Of a DNA stretch of 60,059 nucleotides, positions 26,001 to 34,212 are shown in pieces (position 1 is the first letter of the stretch; each line of letters opens with the position of its first letter). Origin of the DNA: Bacteroidota bacterium (GTDB lineage: Bacteria > Bacteroidota > Bacteroidia > Bacteroidales > F082); the NCBI GenBank assembly GCA_018816765.1, contig JAHIUX010000021.1, positions 1 through 60,059 of the forward strand, in the 5' to 3' direction. The notes under the pieces are model-generated. The model was given only the letters and a program-made list of their open reading frames with translations. It had not been told where the DNA came from and made no database searches. The position numbers and the translations under genes are program-made.

Positions 26001-26535
26001 AAGTCCTGAAACCATCAAAGAAGTGCAGGAATGGAATCCGTGACTTGATGGCGCCAAGGTGAGCGATGCAGGCGATGTCCATGATTTCCTGAACACTACC
26101 GGTGGCCAGCATGGCAAAACCTGTCTGACGGGCACTCATCACATCGCTGTGATCGCCGAAAATCGAAAGGGCCTGTGCCGCCAAACTGCGGGCACTCACG
26201 TGGAAAACGCCAGGCAACAACTCGCCGGCGATTTTATACATATTCGGGATCATCAGCAGCAGTCCCTGCGATGCAGTGAAGGTAGTGGTAAGCGCACCTG
26301 CCTGTAGCGATCCATGAACAGCACCCGAAGCACCACCTTCCGATTGCATTTCGGTAACCTGAACGGTTTCACCAAAAATATTCTTCCTGCCAAACGCAGC
26401 CCATTCGTCCACATATTCGGCCATTGTTGAGGAAGGAGTAATCGGGTAAATGGCAGCTACCTCGCTAAACATATAGGCTACATGTGCAGCTGCATAGTTG
26501 CCATCACAGGTGATAAATTTCTTCTTCTTTTTCAT
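23002..26535 (-). CDS. nifJ: Pyruvate:ferredoxin (flavodoxin) oxidoreductase, single-chain
   Basis: A 1177-residue homodimer-type enzyme that oxidises pyruvate and CoA to acetyl-CoA and CO2 and reduces ferredoxin or flavodoxin. Domain order is the family's: N-terminal pyrimidine domain with the substrate motif YPITPSSTMAEY, transketolase-like domain, the GADGTVGANKNSIKII segment, two [4Fe-4S] ferredoxin motifs (NCIQCNQCSYVCPHA and LDCTGCGNCADVCPS), then the TPP domain with CAGCGETPYIK, GDGWAYDIGYGGLDHV and NTGGQASKSTPVGAVAKFA. The cysteines for all three clusters are present. It is divergent from the dihydroorotate-dehydrogenase-like gene. It marks an anaerobic, ferredoxin-based metabolism. 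Confidence 0.96.
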   Translation of the reverse strand: MKKKKKFITCDGNYAAAHVAYMFSEVAAIYPITPSSTMAEYVDEWAAFGRKNIFGETVQVTEMQSEGGASGAVHGSLQAGALTTTFTASQGLLLMIPNMYKIAGELLPGVFHVSARSLAAQALSIFGDHSDVMSARQTGFAMLATGSVQEIMDIACIAHLGAIKSRIPFLHFFDGFRTSHEIQKVDYFENDDMKSLLDWDALQRYRDNALNPEHPVTRGTAQNPDIYFQSREAANRFYDPIPDMVEDYMKEISKMTGREYHPFVYYGAADAENIIIAMGSVTETIRETIDYLNGKGEKVGLVAVHLYRPFSAKYFLNVVPKSVKRIAVLDRTKEPGANGEPLYLDVKEIFYGMPNQPLIVGGRYGLSSKDTTPAMIVSVYNNLKLNEPKNHFTVGIVDDVKFLSLPMLPEISIAPKGTYGAKFYGIGADGTVGANKNSIKIIGETTEKYAQAYFAYDSKKSGGVTTSHLRFGDHPIRSTYLVGTPDFVACHVPAYLGKYDMLRGLKKGGTFLLNSIWDEEETLNKLPDDMKKYLADNDIQCYIINATKIAEEIGLGGRTNTIMQSAFFKVADIIPYEQAVEKMKTFTRKSYGNKGEDIVKMNFAAIDRGGEVVKIEVPAEWSKLGVAKETTDSTIPAFIRDVVMPINSMMGDDLPVSAFLNREDGTFPAGTTAYEKRGIAVNVPEWQADNCIQCNQCSYVCPHAAIRPFLVNADEEKNAPEGTALLETKGKFAPHKFRIQVSILDCTGCGNCADVCPSKEKALVMQTLESQEAEIERWNYFASKVTYKDTIVDKAQSVKNSQFAQPLFEFSGACAGCGETPYIKTVTQLYGDRMMVANATGCSSIYGGSAPSTPYCTNAEGKGPAWANSLFEDNAEYGYGMAMGVNKLRERIALRMQDAMATDIDAERKAAFEAWISSMHNADASKTASEKLIALLEGKTDNLAVELLSLKQYFIKKSVWIFGGDGWAYDIGYGGLDHVLASGEDVNVLVLDTEVYSNTGGQASKSTPVGAVAKFATSGKKVKKKDLGAMMMSYGYIYVAQVAMGASQNQFFKALKEAEAFPGPSIIIAYSPCINHGLKIGMGKAQYEEELAVESGYWQMYRYNPALEEEGKNPFILDSKAPDWSKFQAFIQGEVRFSSLKKTFPKQATVLDKIAEENARWRYNHYKRLEAMDYSNK

Positions 26536-26764
26536 AAGTTATATATTTTAAAGCTATTACACATTGAATGATGTACGTTAAAAAACCCTGCGAAATTACT
26601 AAATTTAAAAACCCGCTGTGATTCAGAAGGGCAAATCAGCACCTGTTCATGCTTATTTATATTGATTTTAGATTAGGCGGGTTTAGGTATTTCAGTTCAA
26701 AAATATGTACTTTTACAGACGCGATTTCTCCAGCCTTAATTCGTATTACTAAAAACTCAACATT

Positions 26765-27778
26765 ATGGACCTTAAGACAAAATATTTAGGCCTCGAACTT
26801 AAAAATCCTATTATCGTAGGTGCCAGCAACCTGGTTACCGATATTGACATGCTCAGGAAACTTGAAGATGCCGGTGCAGCGGCCATAGTATATAAATCGT
26901 TGTTTGAAGAGCAGATTCACCTCGAAAACCTCGAGATGCACCAGGAAATGACTGACTACAATGAGCGCAATGCGGAAATGACCTCCCTTTTCCACGAAAA
27001 CCTGTATGAATCGGGTCCCGGGGAGTTTCTGATGCATTTTGAAGAAGCAAAGAAAGCGCTTAACATCCCGCTTATCGCCAGCCTGAATGCAGTGTACGAC
27101 GAAACCTGGTACGAATATGCCAAAAAGCTGCAGGATGCCGGTGCCGATGCCATCGAGCTTAATTTTTATGCCGTTCCGCTCGACCTCGATCTTGACGGAA
27201 GGGGCATCCTCAACGAAGAACTCGATGTGGTTGAAGGCGTTAAGAAAGCTGTTTCAATCCCGGTGAGTATCAAGCTGAGCCCGTTTTATACCAATCCGCT
27301 GTATACCATTGCCGAAATGTCGAAACGTGGCGCCGATGGCTTTGTCCTGTTTAACAGGCTTTTCCAGCCCGACATCAACATTGAAACCGAATCACATCAT
27401 TTTCCCTATAACCTGAGCCATGAGCAGGATGCACGCCTGGCGCTGAGGTTTGCCGGACTCCTTTATGGCAACATCGAATCGAGTATCTGTGCCAGCATGG
27501 GCGTTTTCACCGGTGCCGATGTCGTCAAAATGATTCTGGCCGGTGCTGATGCCGTTCAGGTAGTGAGCACTGTATACAAACACGGACCGAAACAGATTAC
27601 CCGTATGCTGCAGGAAATGGAAGCCTGGATGACAACAAAACAGTATGCGAACCTGGACAGCTTTCGTGGAAAACTCTCGAACCTGCATTCGAAAGATCCC
27701 TACGCATACCGCCGTGCACAATATGTTGATATCCTGATGAAGTCGGATGAGATATTCAAGAAATACCCGGTCAGGTAA
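26765..27778 (+). CDS. Dihydroorotate dehydrogenase-like protein
   Basis: A 337-residue FMN-binding TIM-barrel protein of the DHODH family. The N-terminal LGLELKNPIIVGASNLVTD and the phosphate-binding ASMGVFTGADVVKMILAGAD match the family, with SIKLSPFY in between. A true PyrD class is not certain: the usual catalytic Cys or Ser loop is not evident to me, and Bacteroidota carry this as an extra paralogue beside PyrD. It may act in pyrimidine reduction or another flavin reaction. It is divergent from the pyruvate oxidoreductase and is followed by a terminator. Confidence 0.85.
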   Translation: MDLKTKYLGLELKNPIIVGASNLVTDIDMLRKLEDAGAAAIVYKSLFEEQIHLENLEMHQEMTDYNERNAEMTSLFHENLYESGPGEFLMHFEEAKKALNIPLIASLNAVYDETWYEYAKKLQDAGADAIELNFYAVPLDLDLDGRGILNEELDVVEGVKKAVSIPVSIKLSPFYTNPLYTIAEMSKRGADGFVLFNRLFQPDINIETESHHFPYNLSHEQDARLALRFAGLLYGNIESSICASMGVFTGADVVKMILAGADAVQVVSTVYKHGPKQITRMLQEMEAWMTTKQYANLDSFRGKLSNLHSKDPYAYRRAQYVDILMKSDEIFKKYPVR

Positions 27779-27804
27779 TCCTGCGAGAACCATTGAAGAC
27801 AATG

Positions 27805-27832
27805 AAGGTGGCCCTGATAAGCCACCTTTTTT
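27805..27832 (+). terminator. Terminator of the dihydroorotate-dehydrogenase-like gene
   Basis: Perfect 8-bp arms (AAGGTGGC / GCCACCTT) around an 8-base loop, directly followed by a run of T, 27 bp after the stop codon. Confidence 0.85.
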
Positions 27833-27860
27833 ATTTTCAGCAATGGGCCGGCAAATGCCG

Positions 27861-27868
27861 TATATTTG
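27861..27868 (+). promoter_or_regulatory. -7 promoter element of the small membrane protein gene
   Basis: TATATTTG fits TAnnTTTG. The leader to the start at 27960 would be about 85 bases. Confidence 0.5.
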
Positions 27869-27959
27869 TGATGCGTTCCGCTTGCCTCCTGGCTGGCTAA
27901 ACCGTGTTAATAGCAACTGTCAGACCCTGTAAGCCTGACACACAAAACAACATGAAGGT

Positions 27960-28343
27960 ATGCGTAAACTATTAGGTATTGGATTTATTGCCATAATAAT
28001 CATTGCACTCGGTGTTTTTTCCTTTTACTACTGGGGTGTTTATGAGCGGGGCGTGATGGCTGGTAAGGTATTGCGAATCAGTCAAAAAGGTGTTATATTT
28101 AAGACGTATGAAGGAAAGCTGAGCCTGGAGTCGTTTGGTGCACTGAAAGGGACCAGCCCAATTGCTGAATCGTTTGATTTCTCAGTGGAGAAAAGCAATA
28201 CTGAGGTAATCGCCAGCCTGCAGGAAGTGGCTTTGTCGGGCGAAAGGGTGAACCTGCACTTCAAAAAGCGATACCGAAGGTTTCCCTGGCGGGGCGATAC
28301 AAAATACTTTGTAACTGAGGTTGAACGGGGAAAAGGATTTTAA
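27960..28343 (+). CDS. Small membrane-anchored protein of unknown function
   Basis: A 127-residue protein with one N-terminal membrane helix (residues ~5-27, LLGIGFIAIIIIALGVFSF) and a periplasmic domain that opens with YERGVMAGKVLRISQKGVIFKTYEGKLSL. I recall Bacteroidota homologues being labelled 6-phosphogluconate dehydrogenase in databases, a mislabel: there is no Rossmann or catalytic motif. The YERG...G...K/RISQKG...KTYEG pattern looks like a small beta domain. Function unknown. It is preceded by a terminator and its own promoter, so it is probably monocistronic. Confidence 0.75.
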   Translation: MRKLLGIGFIAIIIIALGVFSFYYWGVYERGVMAGKVLRISQKGVIFKTYEGKLSLESFGALKGTSPIAESFDFSVEKSNTEVIASLQEVALSGERVNLHFKKRYRRFPWRGDTKYFVTEVERGKGF

Positions 28344-28369
28344 CGAGACCAAAAGAATCTGCCGCCTGT

Positions 28370-28756
28370 CTACTCAACAGAACCAGGCAGAAACTGGTTC
28401 AGGACCTGTACGAGGTCGGGTTTTTTGATGGGTTTAGTGATATATGCGTTGCACCCGGCTTCCATCGCCATATGCCTGTCGCTTCCCATGATGTAAGCCG
28501 TTTGTGCAACAATCGGCAGTTCAGGTTTGATTGATTTAATCTTTCGTGTTGCCTCAAAACCATTCATTATCGGCATTTTAAGGTCCATTAAAACAAGGTC
28601 GACATGCTGTTCGCTGTTTACAAAATCAACAGCTTCCTGTCCGTTCAGGGCCAGCACAACATCGAAACCAAGGTTGCGCAATAAGATCTGAAGGAAATAA
28701 TAATTGCTGTATTCATCCTCGACAAGCAAAATGGTTCCTCTTTTATCTGCATTCAT
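28370..28756 (-). CDS. Single-domain response regulator (CheY-like)
   Basis: A 128-residue receiver domain with no output domain. The acidic pair is in ILLVEDE, the phosphoacceptor Asp in LVLMDLKMPIMNGFEA and the conserved Lys in YITKPIKKP. Such lone receivers work in phosphorelays. The start is taken at the ATG at 28756 (MNADKRGTILLVEDE); an in-frame ATG at 28807 lies inside the -7 box TACCTTTG at 28805-28812, so it cannot be on the message. No histidine kinase gene is adjacent. Confidence 0.85.
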   Translation of the reverse strand: MNADKRGTILLVEDEYSNYYFLQILLRNLGFDVVLALNGQEAVDFVNSEQHVDLVLMDLKMPIMNGFEATRKIKSIKPELPIVAQTAYIMGSDRHMAMEAGCNAYITKPIKKPDLVQVLNQFLPGSVE

Positions 28757-28804
28757 GTCAATAACCTTTTTTTTTGTTGCTTTCAAGATAGTATTGAACC
28801 TTTG

Positions 28805-28812
28805 CAAAGGTA
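28805..28812 (-). promoter_or_regulatory. -7 promoter element of the response regulator gene
   Basis: TACCTTTG on the minus strand fits TAnnTTTG. It overlaps the upstream in-frame ATG and therefore decides the start codon. Confidence 0.5.
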
Positions 28813-28873
28813 GTCAATTACAAAGGCCAAACGCCAATTTAACCGCTACTTTCAAATTAATCAGTGCCATATC

Positions 28874-31831
28874 CTATTCAATCACAATTTCATCGGCAAA
28901 AATCCAGGTTTTTTCGCCGCTGCCGGGATGCCAGTCAGGACACACTCCCCTGTTTTTGGCGGTGATCCTGATGTAGCGGATATTTGGTTCATTCATTTTC
29001 TCTGAAAACACCCTGATGATGGCGCCTTCAGCCTTTGCTGGCAATGTGTTGAATACCTTTCCGGCATCCTTATATCTGATGCCATCGGCTGAAACCTGCG
29101 CATGAATCCACAGCGGCATAAATACCCATGAACGCTGATCCTGAAGGAATCCCATTTTGATGTTTCTGACCGGTTGCAGCTTTCCAAGGTCGACAATGAC
29201 ATCAAGGTCATCGCCGTAATATCCCTGCCAGCTTCCTGTCCTGAAATCGTTGGTGCCGTGCTGGCTGTCGATGAGGGCATTGTTTCCGCCACCAGGGTAT
29301 TGGGTGTTAAACGGATTAAGCAACTGAATGGTCCGGCCCGCAGGAATGCTGAAAAATTCGCCTGATACGGCTTTGCTTTCATGGTCACCAACATATGCTT
29401 TTGCCGTCACTACCGTCGATTGAAACAGTTCAATTGGGCCTTGGTAAATTTGGGAAGCTGAATCTGGCCCGGATTGATTGGTGTTGTATCGGATAACTGC
29501 ATTTCCGTCAGGATGCGACATGCTCAGGTCGAGTTTTGTAGTGAAGGTTTTGCTGTCGGTTTGTATCCATGGAACAGCCACAAAATGTGTGTCCTCAATG
29601 CCCTGTTCTGGCCTGTCGCCTTGAAGGCTGCCCCACGAAAGATTGGGCTGTGGTCCCATCTCAAACACCAACTCTCCTCCTTCAAAGAAATCATCTTTAA
29701 GAAGATACGACTTGCTGTAAGGCTTTCCATTCAGCATTGCTGATTGAATATAGCTATTCTTTTTTGACAGTTTATTGGCCTTGATCTTAAACATTTTGTT
29801 CGATTCGAGGTAAATATTGACCTGTTCAAAAAGTGGTGTCCCAATGGCATAATAGGAAGAGGAAGGGGTTACGGGGTAAATGCCCATCGCACTCATGACG
29901 TACCAGGCGGACATTTGGCCGCAGTCTTCATTCCCACTCAAACCGTCGGGTTTATTGCTGTACAGATCATTCAGTATGCGCGAAACAAGGGCCTGGGTCT
30001 TATAAGGTTTGCCTACATAATTATACAGATAAGCCATATGGTGACTGGGTTCGTTTCCATGGGCATACTGGCCGATCAGTCCGGTAATATCTGATTGTTC
30101 GCGTCCGCTGAGACCTGCCGTTGAAGTGAAGAGTTCGTCAAGCATATTTTCATAGGCTTCGTCGCCGCCCATCAGCCTGATGTGCCCGTTGATGTCCTGT
30201 GGAACAAAAAAGTTGTATTGCCAGGTATTGGCTTCAGTGAGCATGAAATTGACCTGGGTAGGGTCGAAAGGATCGATAAAGCCGCCGTTTTGCTTGCCTC
30301 TTAAAAATTTCGTTTGTGGGTCGTACAGGTTTTTGTAGTACTGTGCCCGTTGTATAAATTCCTGATACACTGATTCGTTACCCTGGGCTTTTGCAAAATC
30401 GGCAATACACCAGTCGTCATAGGCATACTCCAGTGTTTTTGAAACGGACTCACTCTCTTTGTTTGCCGGGATGTAGCCCAGCTGGTTATACCACTTTAAT
30501 CCATGATGTTCCTGGTTGGCGCTTTTCTGCATGGCAACAAGCGCCTTTGCGGCGTCGAAATCCCTGATGCCTGAGCGCCAGGCGTCAGCAATCACCGGAA
30601 CTGAATGATAGCCAATCATGCACCAGGTTTCGTTGCCGGCAAGTTCCCAAACAGGCAAAAGTCCACCGTGTTCGTAGATGTCGAGCATGGTGCGGATCAT
30701 TTCTCCTGTGCGCGCAGGCTGCACAATGTTGAGCAGGGGGTGAAGGCTGCGGAAAGTATCCCAAAGCGAAAAGACCGTATAGCGCCTGTCGTTATCCACC
30801 TGATGGATATGGTTGTCGTGGCCGCGAAAACGCCCGTCGACATCGCTGAACAGGTTGGGTGCGATCATTGAATGATACAGGGCGGTATAAAATACCGTCA
30901 GGTCATTGGCGCTCGAACCGATCACATCAATGCGACTCAGTTCGTCGCTCCAGCGTTGCTTTGCTGCTGCTTTCACTGCGTCAAAGTCCCAGCCGGTATT
31001 TTCCGCCAGCAAATTGTTTTTCGCTCCTTCAACATCCACGGCTGAGATGCCTACCTTTACAATGAGTTGGCTCCCGAGGCTTACAGACCAGCTTGCCCAT
31101 GCTTTGATTTTTGTACCGCTGGCATGCTTACGGTCAGGATACAGCTCATCATCGAGTTGAATACCTTGGCTTTCAATTGGTTTCGAAAAAACCGCATAAA
31201 AATACACCGATTGATCTCTGGCCCAGCCTGCGGTGCGCCGAAATCCACTGATGATGGAGTCATTCACGAACCTGATTTCGGATTCGATTATTTTATCACT
31301 GGTTACACCTTCGAAAAGGTCGATGATGAGGTTGGCATTCCCCTTGTCGCTGAAGGTATACCGGTGAAAGCCTGTTCGTTCAGTAGCAGTGAGCTCAGCC
31401 TTGATATGATAATCGGCGAGCTCAACCTGGTAGAAGCCGGGATTGGCTGTTTCGCTGTCGTGACTAAACGAAGAATGGTATCCTTTCACACCTTTGGCTT
31501 CATCGCCCGGATCAAGGTTAAGCTTCCCCATGGTAGGCATCATCCTGATGTCGCCGTAGTCGCCAACACCCGTCCCGCTGAGGTGTGTATGGCTGAATCC
31601 CAGAATCGACTTATCGGAATAATGGTAGCCTGAGCAACCGTCCCAGCTGTCTTTTCTGGTATCAGGACTGAGCTGGACCATGCCAAAGGGCAGGGTTGCA
31701 CCCGGATAGGTGTGCCCGTGACCGCCGGTGCCGATAAAGGGATTTACATAGTCAACAGGGTCTTTGTCTTCCTGGCAGGAAAACAAGAAACCGGAAATCA
31801 GGAGCATGAAACCAAAGCGTAAATATTTCAT
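28874..31831 (-). CDS. GH92 alpha-mannosidase lipoprotein
   Basis: A ~985-residue exo-alpha-mannosidase of family GH92, the calcium-dependent enzymes that trim alpha-mannose from N-glycans. The signal peptide ends in the lipobox ISGFLFSC. The N-terminal domain has VDYVNPFIGTGGHGHTYPGA and YHYSDKSILGFSHTHLSGTG; the catalytic (alpha/alpha)6 domain has AGNETWCMIGYHSVP and the hallmark NEDCGQMSAWYVMSAMGIYP. After ~residue 730 come a chitobiase-like beta-sandwich and an F5/8-type C region near the C-terminus (SWQGYYGDDLDVIVDLGK). The start is the signal-peptide Met at 31831: the longer frame to 31918 begins upstream of the promoter box at 31889-31896. Confidence 0.95.
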   Translation of the reverse strand: MKYLRFGFMLLISGFLFSCQEDKDPVDYVNPFIGTGGHGHTYPGATLPFGMVQLSPDTRKDSWDGCSGYHYSDKSILGFSHTHLSGTGVGDYGDIRMMPTMGKLNLDPGDEAKGVKGYHSSFSHDSETANPGFYQVELADYHIKAELTATERTGFHRYTFSDKGNANLIIDLFEGVTSDKIIESEIRFVNDSIISGFRRTAGWARDQSVYFYAVFSKPIESQGIQLDDELYPDRKHASGTKIKAWASWSVSLGSQLIVKVGISAVDVEGAKNNLLAENTGWDFDAVKAAAKQRWSDELSRIDVIGSSANDLTVFYTALYHSMIAPNLFSDVDGRFRGHDNHIHQVDNDRRYTVFSLWDTFRSLHPLLNIVQPARTGEMIRTMLDIYEHGGLLPVWELAGNETWCMIGYHSVPVIADAWRSGIRDFDAAKALVAMQKSANQEHHGLKWYNQLGYIPANKESESVSKTLEYAYDDWCIADFAKAQGNESVYQEFIQRAQYYKNLYDPQTKFLRGKQNGGFIDPFDPTQVNFMLTEANTWQYNFFVPQDINGHIRLMGGDEAYENMLDELFTSTAGLSGREQSDITGLIGQYAHGNEPSHHMAYLYNYVGKPYKTQALVSRILNDLYSNKPDGLSGNEDCGQMSAWYVMSAMGIYPVTPSSSYYAIGTPLFEQVNIYLESNKMFKIKANKLSKKNSYIQSAMLNGKPYSKSYLLKDDFFEGGELVFEMGPQPNLSWGSLQGDRPEQGIEDTHFVAVPWIQTDSKTFTTKLDLSMSHPDGNAVIRYNTNQSGPDSASQIYQGPIELFQSTVVTAKAYVGDHESKAVSGEFFSIPAGRTIQLLNPFNTQYPGGGNNALIDSQHGTNDFRTGSWQGYYGDDLDVIVDLGKLQPVRNIKMGFLQDQRSWVFMPLWIHAQVSADGIRYKDAGKVFNTLPAKAEGAIIRVFSEKMNEPNIRYIRITAKNRGVCPDWHPGSGEKTWIFADEIVIE

Positions 31832-31888
31832 AAAGGAATTATGGCATTTTGATCGTGGTTGAGTCGCGAAAACCTTGATAAACTGATG

Positions 31889-31896
31889 CAAAGTTA
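31889..31896 (-). promoter_or_regulatory. -7 promoter element of the GH92 gene
   Basis: TAACTTTG on the minus strand fits TAnnTTTG, 58 bp upstream of the chosen start codon. Confidence 0.5.
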
Positions 31897-31987
31897 TCAC
31901 TTTAGCGGATAAATGCACAGCTATTGGTTCGAAATTGCCCGATTGTTGCTACAAAACCATGGCCAGAGAAAGCTTTTTTTAACAGAA

Positions 31988-32019
31988 TTGACTTTTGTCA
32001 GTGGAATGCGATAAATTTG
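31988..32019 (+). promoter_or_regulatory. Promoter of the small lipoprotein gene
   Basis: TTGAC, 19 bp and TAAATTTG: a complete Bacteroidota promoter. The leader to the start at 32045 is about 20 bases. Confidence 0.65.
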
Positions 32020-32044
32020 CACCTAAAGAAGAAAACAAGCCGTT

Positions 32045-32269
32045 ATGAAAAATATATTGAAAATCATCGTGTTGTCACTTGTCATTGGGTTGGCTTCCTG
32101 TGGTCCTACTGCCGAACAGCAGGCAAAGGAACAAGCTACAAAAGACTCTCTGCGCCTCGACTCACTGAACAAGGCCAAGGCTGAAGCCATCGAACAGGCC
32201 TATATCGACTCGATTGCCGCCGCCGATACCATCGTGATCATGGAATCTATTCCTGAAAACCTGGAATAG
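32045..32269 (+). CDS. Small lipoprotein, unknown function
   Basis: A 74-residue protein with a lipoprotein signal peptide (lipobox GLASC, Cys19). The mature part is a short, charged, Ala/Glu/Lys-rich helix-forming stretch (EQQAKEQATKDSLRLDSLNK) and an acidic tail. I recognise no family; the heptad-like pattern suggests a coiled coil. It has its own strong promoter and lies divergent from the GH92 gene. Confidence 0.7.
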   Translation: MKNILKIIVLSLVIGLASCGPTAEQQAKEQATKDSLRLDSLNKAKAEAIEQAYIDSIAAADTIVIMESIPENLE

Positions 32270-32341
32270 AAAACCTCATCCAGTTTGTGGCGACAGCATC
32301 AGAAATTTAACCCCTTATCCGCTAGAAGCTTTCGCAGTTAG

Positions 32342-34174
32342 TTATTCAATCTTCTGACCGTTTCTGTATATTGCAACCTTGAGCCCACTTGCTTCGGGCA
32401 ATACCAGGCTATCGGCAAACACGGCTGATTGCAGAGTGGGTGCAGATTGGTCGGTGGTGTAGTAAATGATACCACCGGGAATTTCAGTCTCAATTTTTAC
32501 CACCTTGTTGCCTTTGCCATCGGATTTTGACCGTATCATGGGTGCGTAGACCGCTTTGCAATGCTTTAGCTGCCATGCATCATACAAGGCAAAATGAACG
32601 GGCAGACGGTCATAGAAATTCTCCCAGTTGCGCTTGTCCGAGGGGGTCCAGTTCACCTCAGCCATCGCCGCCATACGGGGTAAAATCATATAGCTTATGT
32701 CGTCGGGCTGTTGAAGGTACTCAGTCCACACATTGGCCTGAGCACCAAGAATATGCTTGCTTTCGGCATTGTTCAGTGCATCAGGAACCGGCTCGAAAGC
32801 ATACACCTTTGATAACTTGGTGAGCCCGCCAATGGCTAGGGGTTCGGTTGTGCGATCAAACTGATAATGATCGAAATAACAATGGCTCCCCGGCGTCATG
32901 ATCACATCGTGTCCCATGCGGGCTGCAGCGATTCCTCCCTCTGTTCCACGCCACGACATCACCGTAGCATTGGGGGCAAGGCCGCCCTCCAGAATCTCAT
33001 CCCATCCGATAATTCTCTTCCCTCTGGCAGCAACGATTTTCTCAATGCGTTGCACAAAATAACTTTGCAGTTCCTCTTCGCTGTGCAGTCCTTCCTGTTT
33101 CATCCGAAGTTGACACGCCTTGCATACTTTCCAGCGTGTCTTTGGCACTTCGTCGCCACCAATATGGATATAGGGCCCCGGGAAAAGATCCGCAACTTCG
33201 GTGAGCACATTTTCCAAAAAAACAAACACTTCATCTTTTGTACAAAAAACATCATCAAAAACACCCCATCGTGTGGCTGTTTCATAAGGTCCGCCGGTGC
33301 AACCAAGTTCCGGATAGGCCGAGAGGGCGGCGAGTGCATGGCCGGGCATTTCAATTTCAGGAACAATAGTAATGTATTTGCTGGCCGCATAGCCGACCAC
33401 CTCTTTGATTTCTTCCCTTGTGTAAAAACCGCCATAAGCCTTGCCATCGAACACTTCAGGTTCGTTGCCCTGGTGGCCGACGATGGTTTCTTTTCGTGTT
33501 GAACCTATTTCAGTCAGGCGCGGGTACTGCTTAATTCCGATGCGCCAGCCCTGATCGTCGGTAAGGTGCCAGTGGAAATAGTTGTATTTGTAGAACGCCA
33601 GCAGATCAATGTATTTTTTGATGAATGCAACCGGAAAAAAATGGCGGCTGACATCGAGGTGCATGCCCCTGTAGCTAAAGCGCGGCTGATCCTGGATGTA
33701 TACAACCGGAATTTCCCAGACATCCTTTTTTGTTCCAGCCTTGAATATTGCAGGATCAAAAAGCTGCAAAAATGACTGTATGCCATGAAATACGCCAATT
33801 GCCTGATTGCCCTGTATGCTAAAAAACTTCCGGTTGTTATGCTGTATCAGGTATCCTTCACTGCCATAGATGGAATCGTTCAGGTTGGTGACCAGCAAAA
33901 TATCGGTTCCCATAGCCTTGATTTTGCTTAATGGCTCCACATCGACAACAAAACTGCTGCTGTTGCTGATCACGCTGGCTAGGTATTCGGCCATCAAGCG
34001 CAATTCAGGATTCGGATCTTCGTAAATGACTCTGGTTCCCTCAGTGATTTTTATGTGTCCCTCAGATGCCCAGTATTTGTAGGGTCGGGGAATGATGTTT
34101 ATCTGATCGGGAGCATTGCGTTTGCACGAAAAAAGCAAGCCCAGCAACACAAGGAGCATGATTGACTTTTTCAT
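32342..34174 (-). CDS. GH20 beta-N-acetylhexosaminidase lipoprotein
   Basis: A 610-residue GH20 enzyme that removes terminal beta-GlcNAc or beta-GalNAc by substrate-assisted catalysis. The lipobox is LLFSC (Cys17). An N-terminal GH20b domain (NIIPRPYKY) precedes the TIM barrel with RGMHLDVSRHFF, FHWHLTDDQGWR and the catalytic pair Asp341-Glu342 (HIGGDEVPK). VIGWDEILEGGLA and NVWTEYL complete the active-site set. The C-terminal ~70 residues form a small beta domain (chitobiase-type C region). Upstream of it on the same strand lies the glycosylasparaginase gene (38 bp), suggesting co-transcription in the order asparaginase then hexosaminidase. Confidence 0.95.
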   Translation of the reverse strand: MKKSIMLLVLLGLLFSCKRNAPDQINIIPRPYKYWASEGHIKITEGTRVIYEDPNPELRLMAEYLASVISNSSSFVVDVEPLSKIKAMGTDILLVTNLNDSIYGSEGYLIQHNNRKFFSIQGNQAIGVFHGIQSFLQLFDPAIFKAGTKKDVWEIPVVYIQDQPRFSYRGMHLDVSRHFFPVAFIKKYIDLLAFYKYNYFHWHLTDDQGWRIGIKQYPRLTEIGSTRKETIVGHQGNEPEVFDGKAYGGFYTREEIKEVVGYAASKYITIVPEIEMPGHALAALSAYPELGCTGGPYETATRWGVFDDVFCTKDEVFVFLENVLTEVADLFPGPYIHIGGDEVPKTRWKVCKACQLRMKQEGLHSEEELQSYFVQRIEKIVAARGKRIIGWDEILEGGLAPNATVMSWRGTEGGIAAARMGHDVIMTPGSHCYFDHYQFDRTTEPLAIGGLTKLSKVYAFEPVPDALNNAESKHILGAQANVWTEYLQQPDDISYMILPRMAAMAEVNWTPSDKRNWENFYDRLPVHFALYDAWQLKHCKAVYAPMIRSKSDGKGNKVVKIETEIPGGIIYYTTDQSAPTLQSAVFADSLVLPEASGLKVAIYRNGQKIE

Positions 34175-34212
34175 CTCTGTGATTTAATTCGGTAAATAAT
34201 CGTTTTATGTGA

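Noticed and set aside
27952-27975. A 7-codon upstream frame (MKVCVNY) overlapping the start of the small membrane protein.
   Set aside because: Too short to separate from chance and no rare codons or pairing structure support it.
31832-31918. Longer N-terminus of the GH92 enzyme.
   Set aside because: It would start upstream of the -7 box and put the lipoprotein signal 29 residues inside the protein.
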